Assembly: GCF_015644585.1 (NCBI RefSeq)
Contig: NZ_JADOBI010000007.1
Span: 124,001 to 188,000 of the forward strand
Source of the DNA: Rahnella laticis
GTDB lineage: Bacteria; Pseudomonadota; Gammaproteobacteria; Enterobacterales; Enterobacteriaceae
DNA: 64,000 nt
Direction: 5' to 3'
Shown: positions 47,091-55,175 of the stretch, piece by piece
Layout: each line of letters opens with the position of its first letter
Position numbering within the stretch: position 1 is the first letter of the stretch
Translations under genes and position numbers: made by a program
Notes under the pieces: generated by a model
The model's database searches: none
Told to the model about the DNA's origin: nothing
Seen by the model: the letters and a program-made list of their open reading frames with translations, nothing else

Positions 47091-47105
47091 TTATCAGGTT
47101 GATAA
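47091..47105. promoter_or_regulatory. candidate UacR activator site TTATCA-N3-TGATAA (copy 2)
   Basis: Perfect 6-bp inverted repeat with spacer GGT, placed between two divergent sigma54 elements (about 120 and 150 bp from their -24 boxes), the usual distance for enhancer-binding proteins. Confidence 0.6.
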
Positions 47106-47244
47106 CTCATGACGTCAGAATGAGAAAGATTTGAATGTGTCAGAAAAATAAAAATGATTAGCTGAAAGGTTTACAGCCCCATAACGTGATCTGCCGCCCA
47201 AATATGATGGCCAGTTGCTCATATTCTTCAAAACAGTCAAGGAT

Positions 47245-47260
47245 GTGCACACCAATTGCA
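47245..47260 (+). promoter_or_regulatory. probable sigma54 promoter of the uacF-type gene
   Basis: GTGCACACCAATTGCA: GCAC and TTGCA match consensus at the correct spacing, but the -24 GG is TG. It is 39 bp before the start codon. Confidence 0.55.
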
Positions 47261-47298
47261 TTGAACTGATCACCGAGAGGTCTGACAGAGAAGAGAAA

Positions 47299-49299
47299 AT
47301 GAATCAATTTGTTCTTGCCGATCCGCATGATTGTATCGGTTGCCGGGCCTGTGAAGTGGCCTGCGTTTTATCGCACAATGCACAACGTTACCCGTCAAAA
47401 GATGCATTTTTACCGCGTATTCACGTCATGCAAAATGACACGTTCAGCAATGCTGTGCTGTGCCGCCACTGTGAAGAAGCCCCGTGCGTTAGCGTCTGTC
47501 CGACGCAGGCGATGGTTTACCGCGACAACGGCGTTCAGTTACTGGCAGAAAAATGTATCGGCTGTAAAACCTGCGTGATTGCCTGCCCGTTTGGTGCGCT
47601 GGATATTATCGGGTTTTCCGAAAATCCTGTTACGCCACAGGCAACCGTACAAAAATGCGATCTTTGCGCCGGAGACAGCGCCGGTCAGGCCTGCGTGAAT
47701 GCATGTCCGACGCAGGCGTTGCATCTGGTGACCGGGCAATCGTTGCGGCAAAAACGCGCCAGTAAACAGCGGCTTTCCGCACTGGCGGAAAACAGTCACC
47801 GGCCAGCCGCACGCGCACGCGCGACAGAAACCGTGTTCGCCGGTGCGCTGAACCCGCCGCGTCTGGACGCCATCCGTATTGAGCTGAATGAGCGTAAAAA
47901 CACGTTCAACGAGATCTACCGCCGCTTTACGTCTGAACAGGCGCAGGAACAATCCGGGCGCTGCATTCAGTGCAGCGACCACCCTTTCTGCGCCTGGACC
48001 TGCCCGCTGCATAACGACATTCCCGGCCTGATGTCTCTGGTCAAAGAGGGCAAAATCCTCGAAGCCGCCGAACTTTCTCACCGCACCAGCAGCCTGCCGG
48101 AAATCTGCGGGCGCGTCTGCCCGCAGGACCGGTTGTGCGAAGGTTCCTGTACGTTGAAAAAACCGGGATCAGCGAGCATCGGGAATATCGAGCGTTTCAT
48201 CACCGACACCGCGCTGGCGATGGGCTGGAAACCAGACTTGTCTGCCGTGAAACAACGCGATTACCGCGTCGCGATTGTCGGCGCAGGGCCTGCGGGACTG
48301 GGATGCGCGGACATCCTGGCGCGCAACGGCGTCAGCGCAGTAGTGTTTGACCGCCATCCGGAAATTGGCGGGTTGCTGACGTTTGGCATTCCGGCGTTCA
48401 AGCTCGATAAGCAAGTGCTGGCGAAGCGTCGGGAGATTTTCACTGACATGGGCATAGAGTTTCGTCTGAACAGTGAAATCGGCACGGATACCGGCATTGC
48501 GGATTTACTCGAAGAATTTGACGCTGTTTTCCTCGGCGTCGGGACATATCAGTCGATGAAAGCCGGACTTGAGCACGAAGACGCACCGGGCGTGTTCAGC
48601 GCCCTGCCGTTTTTGATTGCCAATGCCAAACATCTGATGCACTTGCCGGAACTGCCGCACGAGCCGTACATCAGCATGAAGGGACAGCGCGTGGTGGTTC
48701 TGGGCGGCGGCGATACGGCGATGGATTGCCTGCGGACATCATTAAGACAGGACGCTGCCAGCGTGATTTGTGCGTACCGCCGCGACGAAAAAAACATGCC
48801 CGGCTCAAAAAAAGAGGTGAAAAATGCCCGTGAGGAAGGCGCGGAATTCCAGTTCAACGTTCAGCCGGTCAGTATCGAACTGAATTCACAGGGCCGGGTT
48901 TGCGGGATCCGCCTGTTACGTACCGCGCCCGGCGCGCCAGACGCCAGCGGACGACGACGCCCTGAACCGATCCCCGGTTCTGAATTTTTGCTCGAGGCTG
49001 ATGCCATTATTATGGCGTTCGGATTCCAGCCCCACGCCATGCCGTGGCTGAACGAACCGGGCGTTGAGCGTGATTCGGCCGGGCGTCTGGTTACGTCGCA
49101 CGCGGGAGCTTACCCGTACCAGACCCGCCATCCGCAGATTTTTGCCGGAGGTGATGCGGTACGCGGCGCGGATCTGGTGGTGACCGCAATGGACGACGGG
49201 CGTCAGGCGGCAAGCAGCATTATCGCCTGGCTGGAAAGCCGCGATCGCGCCGTTGCGGGGCTCTCACAGGAAGGCAGCCCACGCCCCCTGACGCACTGA
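47299..49299 (+). CDS. uacF: UacF/AegA-type Fe-S flavin oxidoreductase
   Basis: A 666-aa fusion of a HycB-like four-cluster ferredoxin (CIGCRACEVAC at ~12; CRHCEEAPCVSVCP; CIGCKTCVIACP; CDLCAGDSAGQACVNACP) with a GltD-like part: Cys-rich helical region (CIQCSDHPFCAWTCP; CGRVCPQDRLCEGSC), FAD motif VAIVGAGPAGLGCADIL (~325) and NADPH motif VVVLGGGDTAMDC (~465). AegA and UacF (YgfT) of E. coli have this layout and are linked to formate-dependent urate breakdown; which of the two this is cannot be settled by eye. Divergent from the hydroxylase operon; start MNQFVLADPHDCIGC, not the longer upstream ORF. GC-richer than the genes to its left. Confidence 0.88.
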   Translation: MNQFVLADPHDCIGCRACEVACVLSHNAQRYPSKDAFLPRIHVMQNDTFSNAVLCRHCEEAPCVSVCPTQAMVYRDNGVQLLAEKCIGCKTCVIACPFGALDIIGFSENPVTPQATVQKCDLCAGDSAGQACVNACPTQALHLVTGQSLRQKRASKQRLSALAENSHRPAARARATETVFAGALNPPRLDAIRIELNERKNTFNEIYRRFTSEQAQEQSGRCIQCSDHPFCAWTCPLHNDIPGLMSLVKEGKILEAAELSHRTSSLPEICGRVCPQDRLCEGSCTLKKPGSASIGNIERFITDTALAMGWKPDLSAVKQRDYRVAIVGAGPAGLGCADILARNGVSAVVFDRHPEIGGLLTFGIPAFKLDKQVLAKRREIFTDMGIEFRLNSEIGTDTGIADLLEEFDAVFLGVGTYQSMKAGLEHEDAPGVFSALPFLIANAKHLMHLPELPHEPYISMKGQRVVVLGGGDTAMDCLRTSLRQDAASVICAYRRDEKNMPGSKKEVKNAREEGAEFQFNVQPVSIELNSQGRVCGIRLLRTAPGAPDASGRRRPEPIPGSEFLLEADAIIMAFGFQPHAMPWLNEPGVERDSAGRLVTSHAGAYPYQTRHPQIFAGGDAVRGADLVVTAMDDGRQAASSIIAWLESRDRAVAGLSQEGSPRPLTH

Positions 49300-49321
49300 A
49301 ATCCCGCACCTGTGCCTTAAC

Positions 49322-49349
49322 AAAAAACCTCTTTAACGGGAGGTTTTTT
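49322..49349 (+). terminator. terminator downstream of uacF
   Basis: A6-CCTC-N8-GAGG-T6, just after the uacF stop. Confidence 0.8.
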
Positions 49350-49515
49350 GTTAATTGGATCACACTTTGTTAATACAAACGGATCATCTGGTACATAACC
49401 GCACAAAATGCTCAACCCTTATTCTGCAAGGCTTGCAAGCTCGATTTGGTGGAAATACCCCCACAAACCCCTTGTAAGAATTAGTTGCCAGCCGCAACTG
49501 TCACTTCTGCTATTT

Positions 49516-49532
49516 TGTTAATTGAATTAACA
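49516..49532. promoter_or_regulatory. 17-bp palindrome, possible operator
   Basis: TGTTAATTGAATTAACA: perfect 8-bp arms around a central G, 167 bp upstream of the GlcG-like gene. Confidence 0.5.
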
Positions 49533-49698
49533 TCCACGAAACAAAAAGCAATAACACTTTCTTCGTTGTGGCATTAAGAAGCATCGTTAAATGCTCAGCT
49601 CGGCAACGTTATTGGCTTTTAACTTATTCATTTTCAGCGTTTTTATTTCAAAACACTTTCAAGGCAATGTTGTTGCTACTGTTACAAGGGATGAGTCT

Positions 49699-50175
49699 AT
49701 GTCTGTAAAAAAACACACCGCTAAAACACTACTTTGTGTCTCCTCACTGCTGTTTTCTGCCACATCCGTTTTCGCTGCTGAGCATCCTCAGCTTGATAAC
49801 GCCCAGGCTGCCAAAGTGATCGACAGCGTGAAATCCACGCTGGCCGAACAGCACAGCACCGGCTGCGTGGCCGTTGTTGACGCATCTGGTTCATTACTGG
49901 CATTTCAGCGCCTCGACGGTTCCCCGGCCGGTTGTGTCGATGCATCAATTGGCAAAGCCCGCACCTCTGCGCTGTATCACGCGCCGTCGATGAAATTCAT
50001 GCAGCGTCTGGCCGGTGGCGAAACCACGGTGCTGGCGATCCCGCACGCGGTTGCGCTGGGCGGCGGGTTCCCGCTGACCCTGAACGGCGAAGTGGTTGGC
50101 GCCGTGGGCGTCAGCACGCCGAAGCAGGATATTGATAACCAGTCTTCTGAAAAAGCGGCCGGCGTCCTGAAATAA
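49699..50175 (+). CDS. exported GlcG/HbpS-family heme-binding-like protein
   Basis: A 158-aa protein with a Sec signal peptide (KTLLCVSSLLFSATSVFAAEH, cleavage after VFA) and a GlcG/HbpS domain (CVAVVDASGSLLAFQRLDGSPAGCVDASIGKARTSALYHAPS; PLTLNGEVVGAVGVSTPKQD). Members bind heme or cobalamin-like ligands, or have unknown roles. It is 74 bp ahead of a three-subunit FAD sugar dehydrogenase with a cytochrome c, and such GlcG genes are often linked to these, so a role in its maturation or heme supply is an inference. AAGGG lies ahead of ATG 49699; the upstream in-frame codons are rejected because they precede the signal peptide. Confidence 0.85.
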   Translation: MSVKKHTAKTLLCVSSLLFSATSVFAAEHPQLDNAQAAKVIDSVKSTLAEQHSTGCVAVVDASGSLLAFQRLDGSPAGCVDASIGKARTSALYHAPSMKFMQRLAGGETTVLAIPHAVALGGGFPLTLNGEVVGAVGVSTPKQDIDNQSSEKAAGVLK

Positions 50176-50249
50176 CAGGCATTTTTCTTTAATTCTTCTT
50201 GTTGACGGTCACGCCCGTGACCGTTTCAGAACGTATACGGAATTTCAGC

Positions 50250-50804
50250 ATGATCAATCTCTCTCGTCGCCGGATGGTTCTCGGCACCGCGGGCGTGCTG
50301 GCTGCGGGTTTTGGCAGCCAGATGCTTGGCGGTGGCGTATTTGCCACACTGGCGCATGCCGCACCACCACTGGCTTCAGCCATCACTATGCCCGCCGGGT
50401 TTATGACGCTGTCAAAACATCTGACCGGCATGGCATCGCTCGAACCGCATCTCGGCCAGGCGCTCTACAGCTGGTTGCATGATAAGCAACTCGATGCCCA
50501 GCTCGACGCCCTTTCCACGCTGCTCACTGCGCATGACGGTGTGGTCGGCGATGACCTGCATCAGTTGCTGGCACAACAGCCCGCGGAACTGGCGCAGCTT
50601 TATCAGCAACTGGTCAGCGGCTGGTATCTCGGCGTGGTCGGCCAGCCCGGCAGCCAGAAATGCATCGGATTCGAAAACATCGTCAGCTATCAGCTGCTGA
50701 AAAATAACCTGCTGCCGCCAAGCTACGCGCCGGGCGAGCCGAATTTCTGGGTTAACAAACCTGCCACAACGCAACAAAATTCCCCGGAGGTCACTCATGG
50801 CTGA
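50250..50804 (+). CDS. FAD sugar dehydrogenase small subunit (Tat-exported, FAD-SLDH family)
   Basis: A 184-aa protein beginning MINLSRRRMVLGTAGVLAAGFG, a clear twin-arginine signal. The mature part (AGFMTLSKHLTGMASLEPHLGQALYSWL ... NIVSYQLLKNNLLPPSYAPGEPNFWVNKP) is the small subunit of membrane FAD-dependent glucose, fructose or sorbitol dehydrogenases. The small subunit is a chaperone that carries the flavoprotein through Tat by hitchhiking. It overlaps the large-subunit gene by 8 nt. Confidence 0.88.
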   Translation: MINLSRRRMVLGTAGVLAAGFGSQMLGGGVFATLAHAAPPLASAITMPAGFMTLSKHLTGMASLEPHLGQALYSWLHDKQLDAQLDALSTLLTAHDGVVGDDLHQLLAQQPAELAQLYQQLVSGWYLGVVGQPGSQKCIGFENIVSYQLLKNNLLPPSYAPGEPNFWVNKPATTQQNSPEVTHG

Positions 50805-52401
50805 TGCGCTGAATGCTGACGTCGTCGTCATTGGTGCCGGTATCGCCGGTTCTCTCGCCGCACTGAAAATGGTGAAAGCCGGTGTTTCCGTGCTGATGCT
50901 GGATTCCGGCCCGGTAATTAAACGTGACGAAGCGGTCGAACTGTTTCGTCAGTCGCCGCTGAAAGGCGATTTTACCGAACCCTATCCGCCAAAACCCTGG
51001 GCGCCGCAACCGAAATTCCAGCCAAAAGATAACAACTATCTGATTCAGAAAGGCCCGGATCTGTATGCCGCGCAATACCTGCGCGGCGTCGGTGGCACCA
51101 CCTGGCACTGGGCGGGACAGGCGTTCCGTTTGCTGCCAAACGACATGAAAATCAAAACGCTGTATGGCATCGGACGCGACTGGCCCATCAGTTATGAAGA
51201 GCTGGAACCGTACTACACCGAAGCCGAAATTCAGATGGGCGTTTCCGGTGACGATGCGCTGGATTCCCCGCGTTCGCAGCCGTATCCGCTGCCGGGCATT
51301 CCGCTGCCTTACGGCTTTGACCGTATCAGCAAGCGTATTGCCAAACTGGGCTACGTGCTGGGCATCGGCCCGCAGGCGCGCAACAGTATTCCTTACGATG
51401 GCCGCCCTGCCTGCTGCGGCAACAATAACTGCATGCCGGTCTGCCCGATTGATGCGCAATACCACGGCGGGATTTCCGCCCGTAAAGCCATCGAAGCCGG
51501 TGTCCGCGTGATTGCCAATGCCGTGGTGTACAAAATTGAAGCCAGCGACAGCGGCGAGATTGTTGCCGTGCATTATCTCGATGCCGACAAAGTCACGCAC
51601 AAAGTCACCGGTAAGCGTTTCGTCCTGACCGCCAACGGCATCGAAAGCCCGAAACTGCTGCTGATGTCCACCAGTGATAAATACCCGGACGGCATCGCCA
51701 ACAGTTCCGGCATGGTCGGCCGTAACCTGATGGATCACCCCGGCACCTCGGTAGAGTTCTATGCCGATGAACCGGTGTATTTCGGCCGCGGCCCGATGCG
51801 TCCGGGCAGTATCAATAACCTGCGCGACGGTGAATTCCGCAGCGACCGTTCCGCGTTACGTATCGACGTCGCCAATACGTCCCCGGTGCGTTATCTCACG
51901 GAACGGCTGGTGCGTCAGGGCTACTACGGCAAGGCACTGAACGACAAACTGGCGTTCCAGTCCGAGCGTTTTATCCAGCTGAAATGCCTGCTGGAAATGC
52001 TGCCTGAGCCGGAAAACCGCGTGGTGCTGAGTAAAACGGAGAAAGACGAATGGGGCATTCCGCGTCTGGAAGTCCACTACAAATTCCCGGAATACGTACA
52101 TCGCGGCTATGACCAGTCAATGCTCGATTTCCAGAAGATCGTCAAAGAGATGGGCGGCACCGAAGTGGTGTACAGCAAGCGTGGCGTTTACGACAACAAC
52201 CAGCACATCACCGGCACCATGATTATGGGCAGCGATCCGAAGGATTCCGTGGTGGATGGCGACTGTCGTACGCATGACCACCCGAATCTGTTCATTGCCG
52301 GTACCGGCATTATGCCGTCGGCCTCCACGGTGAACTCCACGCTGTCCGGTACAGCACTGGCATTACGCATGGCGGACACGGTGCTGAAAAGCCTGGCCTG
52401 A
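50797..52401 (+). CDS. FAD-dependent (GMC) sugar dehydrogenase large subunit
   Basis: A 534-aa GMC-fold flavoprotein with no signal of its own: FAD motif VVIGAGIAGSLAALKM at the N-terminus, GGTTWHWAG, and the C-terminal active-site region NQHITGTMIMG and STLSGTALALRMAD. The insert CCGNNNCMPVCP fits the 3Fe-4S cluster that relays electrons to the cytochrome in bacterial FAD glucose and fructose dehydrogenases. Length is nearer to FDH/GDH/SDH (~540) than to gluconate 2-dehydrogenase (~600). Substrate not assignable by eye. GGAGGT precedes the ATG; it works in the periplasm after co-export with the small subunit. Confidence 0.9.
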   Translation: MADALNADVVVIGAGIAGSLAALKMVKAGVSVLMLDSGPVIKRDEAVELFRQSPLKGDFTEPYPPKPWAPQPKFQPKDNNYLIQKGPDLYAAQYLRGVGGTTWHWAGQAFRLLPNDMKIKTLYGIGRDWPISYEELEPYYTEAEIQMGVSGDDALDSPRSQPYPLPGIPLPYGFDRISKRIAKLGYVLGIGPQARNSIPYDGRPACCGNNNCMPVCPIDAQYHGGISARKAIEAGVRVIANAVVYKIEASDSGEIVAVHYLDADKVTHKVTGKRFVLTANGIESPKLLLMSTSDKYPDGIANSSGMVGRNLMDHPGTSVEFYADEPVYFGRGPMRPGSINNLRDGEFRSDRSALRIDVANTSPVRYLTERLVRQGYYGKALNDKLAFQSERFIQLKCLLEMLPEPENRVVLSKTEKDEWGIPRLEVHYKFPEYVHRGYDQSMLDFQKIVKEMGGTEVVYSKRGVYDNNQHITGTMIMGSDPKDSVVDGDCRTHDHPNLFIAGTGIMPSASTVNSTLSGTALALRMADTVLKSLA

Positions 52402-52423
52402 TTGATTTTCTGAGGACTGAGCA

Positions 52424-53743
52424 ATGAAAATGAAATTCATGCTGGCGATGCTGCCGTTAGTGGCAGCGACCAGCGCCTGGGCGGATGACGCCTCCGGTAA
52501 TGCGGAACTGATTAAACGCGGCGAGTATCTGGCGACTGCCGGTGACTGCACCGCGTGTCATACGGCACCGGGTGCGGATAAAACCGCGAAATTCGGCGGC
52601 GGTTACCCGCTGGCCTCGCCGTTCGGGGTGATTTACGGCACCAATATTTCCTCTGATAAAGAATTTGGTATCGGCAACTGGACGGATGATGAGTTCGTGC
52701 GTGCGGTGCGTGAAGGTGTCGGCAAAGACGGGCAGCAGTTGTATCCGGCAATGCCTTATGACTCTTTTACTAAGATGAAACGCGATGACGTGCTGGCGGT
52801 GAAAGCTTATCTGATGTCGCTGCCTGCGGTGCATTCCGCCGGGCCGCAAACCGATTTGTCTTTCCCGTTCAACCAGCGCTGGGGCATGCGCGTGTGGAAG
52901 TTGTTTAACTTCGACAAAGGCGAGCTGAAAAACGATCCGTCCAAATCTGCGGACTGGAACCGTGGCGCGTATCTGGTGGAAGCGCTTGAACACTGCGGCA
53001 CCTGCCATACGCCGCGCACGCTGACCATGGGCATGGACACCGACAAAGCGTTTTCCGGTGGTGATTTAGGTTCCTGGGTGGCATTTAACATCACGCCGGA
53101 CAAAAACGCCGGGATCGGCACGTGGTCGCAACAGGAACTGGTGACGTACCTGAAAACCGGTTTTGTGGCCGGGAAAGCGTCAGCGTCCGGTGCTATGGGT
53201 GAAGCGATCGAGCACAGCCTGCAACATCTCTCTGACAGCGACCTGAACGCGATCGCGACCTATATCCGTTCCGTTCCGGCTGTCGGTGACGACAAGCAGA
53301 CCAAACCACGGGATGCCTGGGGCCAGCAGAATCAGGATGTGTATCCTCTGCGCGCCGAAGGCCAGACTGTGAATGAATCCGCCGCCGCGCTGTTTAACGC
53401 CAGCTGCGCAGCCTGCCACGGTAAAGGCGGCGCGGGCAGCGGCGAAGGATTCCACGCGTATCCGTCGCTGTTCAGCCACACCAGCACCGGTTCTTATGAC
53501 AGCCGTAATCAGGTTTCGGTGATCTTAAATGGCGTCCAGCGCCATATGGATAAAGGCGAAATCATGATGCCTTCGTTCGCAAACCAGCTGAATGATGAGC
53601 AGATTGCGACGCTGAGCAATTATGTCAGCACGCAGTTCGGTAATCCGGCAGGCGCGACGGTGACGGCGAAAGACGTGGCGAAGATGCGTAAAGACGCGGA
53701 TCTGACCTCTCCGCCAAAAATAGAAGAAGGCACGCAGAAGTAG
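52424..53743 (+). CDS. tri-heme cytochrome c subunit of the sugar dehydrogenase
   Basis: A 439-aa exported cytochrome c with signal peptide MKMKFMLAMLPLVAATSAWA. Three heme motifs CxxCH are present: CTACH (~residue 43), CGTCH (~190) and CAACH (~327). The repeated YGTNISSD and FNITPDKNAGIG segments are standard for this family. It takes electrons from the FAD subunit and passes them to ubiquinone at the membrane. Last gene of the operon, 22 bp after the large-subunit stop. Confidence 0.93.
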   Translation: MKMKFMLAMLPLVAATSAWADDASGNAELIKRGEYLATAGDCTACHTAPGADKTAKFGGGYPLASPFGVIYGTNISSDKEFGIGNWTDDEFVRAVREGVGKDGQQLYPAMPYDSFTKMKRDDVLAVKAYLMSLPAVHSAGPQTDLSFPFNQRWGMRVWKLFNFDKGELKNDPSKSADWNRGAYLVEALEHCGTCHTPRTLTMGMDTDKAFSGGDLGSWVAFNITPDKNAGIGTWSQQELVTYLKTGFVAGKASASGAMGEAIEHSLQHLSDSDLNAIATYIRSVPAVGDDKQTKPRDAWGQQNQDVYPLRAEGQTVNESAAALFNASCAACHGKGGAGSGEGFHAYPSLFSHTSTGSYDSRNQVSVILNGVQRHMDKGEIMMPSFANQLNDEQIATLSNYVSTQFGNPAGATVTAKDVAKMRKDADLTSPPKIEEGTQK

Positions 53744-53776
53744 CTGTAAACAGGAAGTCACCGTGAACAGGTAAGC

Positions 53777-53799
53777 AAGGAGCCGTAAAGGCTCCTTTT
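53777..53799. terminator. terminator between the cytochrome c gene and the GGDEF gene
   Basis: GGAGCC-gtaaa-GGCTCC with AA before and TTTT after. Confidence 0.85.
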
Positions 53800-54904
53800 A
53801 CATTCTGTGCGGGTGGCGTTTAGCGCCGAGCGCGGCCAGCATCAGAATGGAACTGGCTACGACACAGTTTTTCCCTTTCCGTTTCGCTTCATATAACGAA
53901 AGATCGGCCAGTTTCAGCGACTTGCGGATAATCATACCCGGTAAATATAACGAGACGCCCAGTGACACTGTCACTCTCAGCGTGCGGCCATCTTCGAGAA
54001 TGATCACGCAATCCTCCACTTCCTTGCGGATACGTTCAGCAATCGCCAGTAACGTGGCGGGATCATACGCTGACGTCATCACCAGAAATTCCTCGCCACC
54101 GTAACGCCCGGCAAAATCTTCGTTGCGCGTCAGGTGGCGTAATAAACGTCCTACTTCAATTAATACACGATCGCCCACCAGATGACCGAGCGTGTCATTG
54201 ACCCGTTTGAAGTTATCAATATCCAGCAGAATTAACCCGCAGGCTTCGCGCCGGATTTGCCGCTGAGCCAGCCAGTAATCCAGACTGGCGCGGTTATTAA
54301 TTTGAGTCAGTTCGTCTGTGGCGGCCTTCACGCGGATGGTGAAGACTTTATTCATGTAGATTTCTTTATAATTCAGCGCGTGATAACAAAGGATCATGCA
54401 GCAGGCGGCAATCGCCTGATAGAAAATCAGCTCTGTCCACGGCACTGCAATACCGTGAATTCCGGAAACCAGCGCCAGACGGAAAATACCCACCAGCACG
54501 ATCGTAATATACAGTTCGCGATGTTTACGCCTTCGCCAGACGCGAAATAAAAACAGCGTGCCGAGAATAATGCCGATAAACAGATTATTCAGCGTGAACA
54601 TGCCACTGAAGAGAAATGCAACGAAATAGCTGGTTAACCCGCTGAGCCAGCCGCCGAAAAATGTCACTAAAATCATCGGTAACATTTCAAAACTGAACGA
54701 CAGATTTTCGTTCAGCACCAGCTGGTTGCCGCGCAGGTATAAGGCTGTGATCCCCGCAACCAGTCCGAACGCCAGCCGTTTCCAGTGGGCGCCTTTAAAC
54801 GTGAAAGGTTCACTGCGGCTTAGGACAAAAAAACTGATTGAAAGCGTGGCGTAGGTGACGCAAATATCCCCATACAAACTTCCCAGTGACATGATGTCCG
54901 GCAT
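53798..54904 (-). CDS. membrane-bound diguanylate cyclase
   Basis: A 368-aa protein. An N-terminal membrane region of about five or six helices (residues ~1-175, 5TM-LYT type, with YLRGNQLVLNENLSFSFEMLPMILVTFFGGWLSG) is followed by a GGDEF domain. The catalytic motif is GGEEF, and an RNED (RxxD) inhibitory site precedes it by five residues. Cyclase activity making cyclic-di-GMP with product inhibition is therefore predicted. No EAL domain. It converges on the cytochrome c operon. Confidence 0.9.
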   Translation of the reverse strand: MPDIMSLGSLYGDICVTYATLSISFFVLSRSEPFTFKGAHWKRLAFGLVAGITALYLRGNQLVLNENLSFSFEMLPMILVTFFGGWLSGLTSYFVAFLFSGMFTLNNLFIGIILGTLFLFRVWRRRKHRELYITIVLVGIFRLALVSGIHGIAVPWTELIFYQAIAACCMILCYHALNYKEIYMNKVFTIRVKAATDELTQINNRASLDYWLAQRQIRREACGLILLDIDNFKRVNDTLGHLVGDRVLIEVGRLLRHLTRNEDFAGRYGGEEFLVMTSAYDPATLLAIAERIRKEVEDCVIILEDGRTLRVTVSLGVSLYLPGMIIRKSLKLADLSLYEAKRKGKNCVVASSILMLAALGAKRHPHRM

Positions 54905-55175
54905 ATTTAACGGCGCCCTCTCACGCTTTCCCTGACCGATTTACGGGTATTAACTTAAATATAGATGATGAATGCCTCCGTCGTGTGCGTCTGTGAAATA
55001 ACTGGCGACACGTCACATTGCCAGCAATCATAATAATGCGAAGTCCGTATCCGGCTGCATTGCCCTGCTTTGATTTAGGTCCATGCAAAATCAGTGTAAC
55101 CGGCGTAGGCTACAAATTTCCGGTGAAGGAAGACCGGGTTCATATTCAATATTTTCTCCAGGTGGTTTACGCCCT

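Larger units (their letters stand above)
46873..47298. other. 426-bp divergent hydroxylase / uacF regulatory region
   Basis: No gene is present. It holds a good sigma54 promoter on the minus strand, a variant one on the plus strand, and the second perfect TTATCA-N3-TGATAA repeat between them. A CATGCGCATG palindrome lies next to the repeat. Confidence 0.7.
49300..49698. other. 399-bp gap with promoter region of the sugar dehydrogenase operon
   Basis: No gene. After the uacF terminator, TTGTTAAT occurs three times (near 49348, 49370 and 49515), the last inside a 17-bp palindrome. A 10-bp palindrome GCTTGCAAGC lies near 49432. The open frame 49591-49698 is rejected as leader. Confidence 0.5.

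Noticed and set aside
47211-47222. sigma54-like TGGCCAGTTGC before uacF
   Set aside because: Only 6 nt lie between GG and GC; the element at 47245-47260 has correct spacing.
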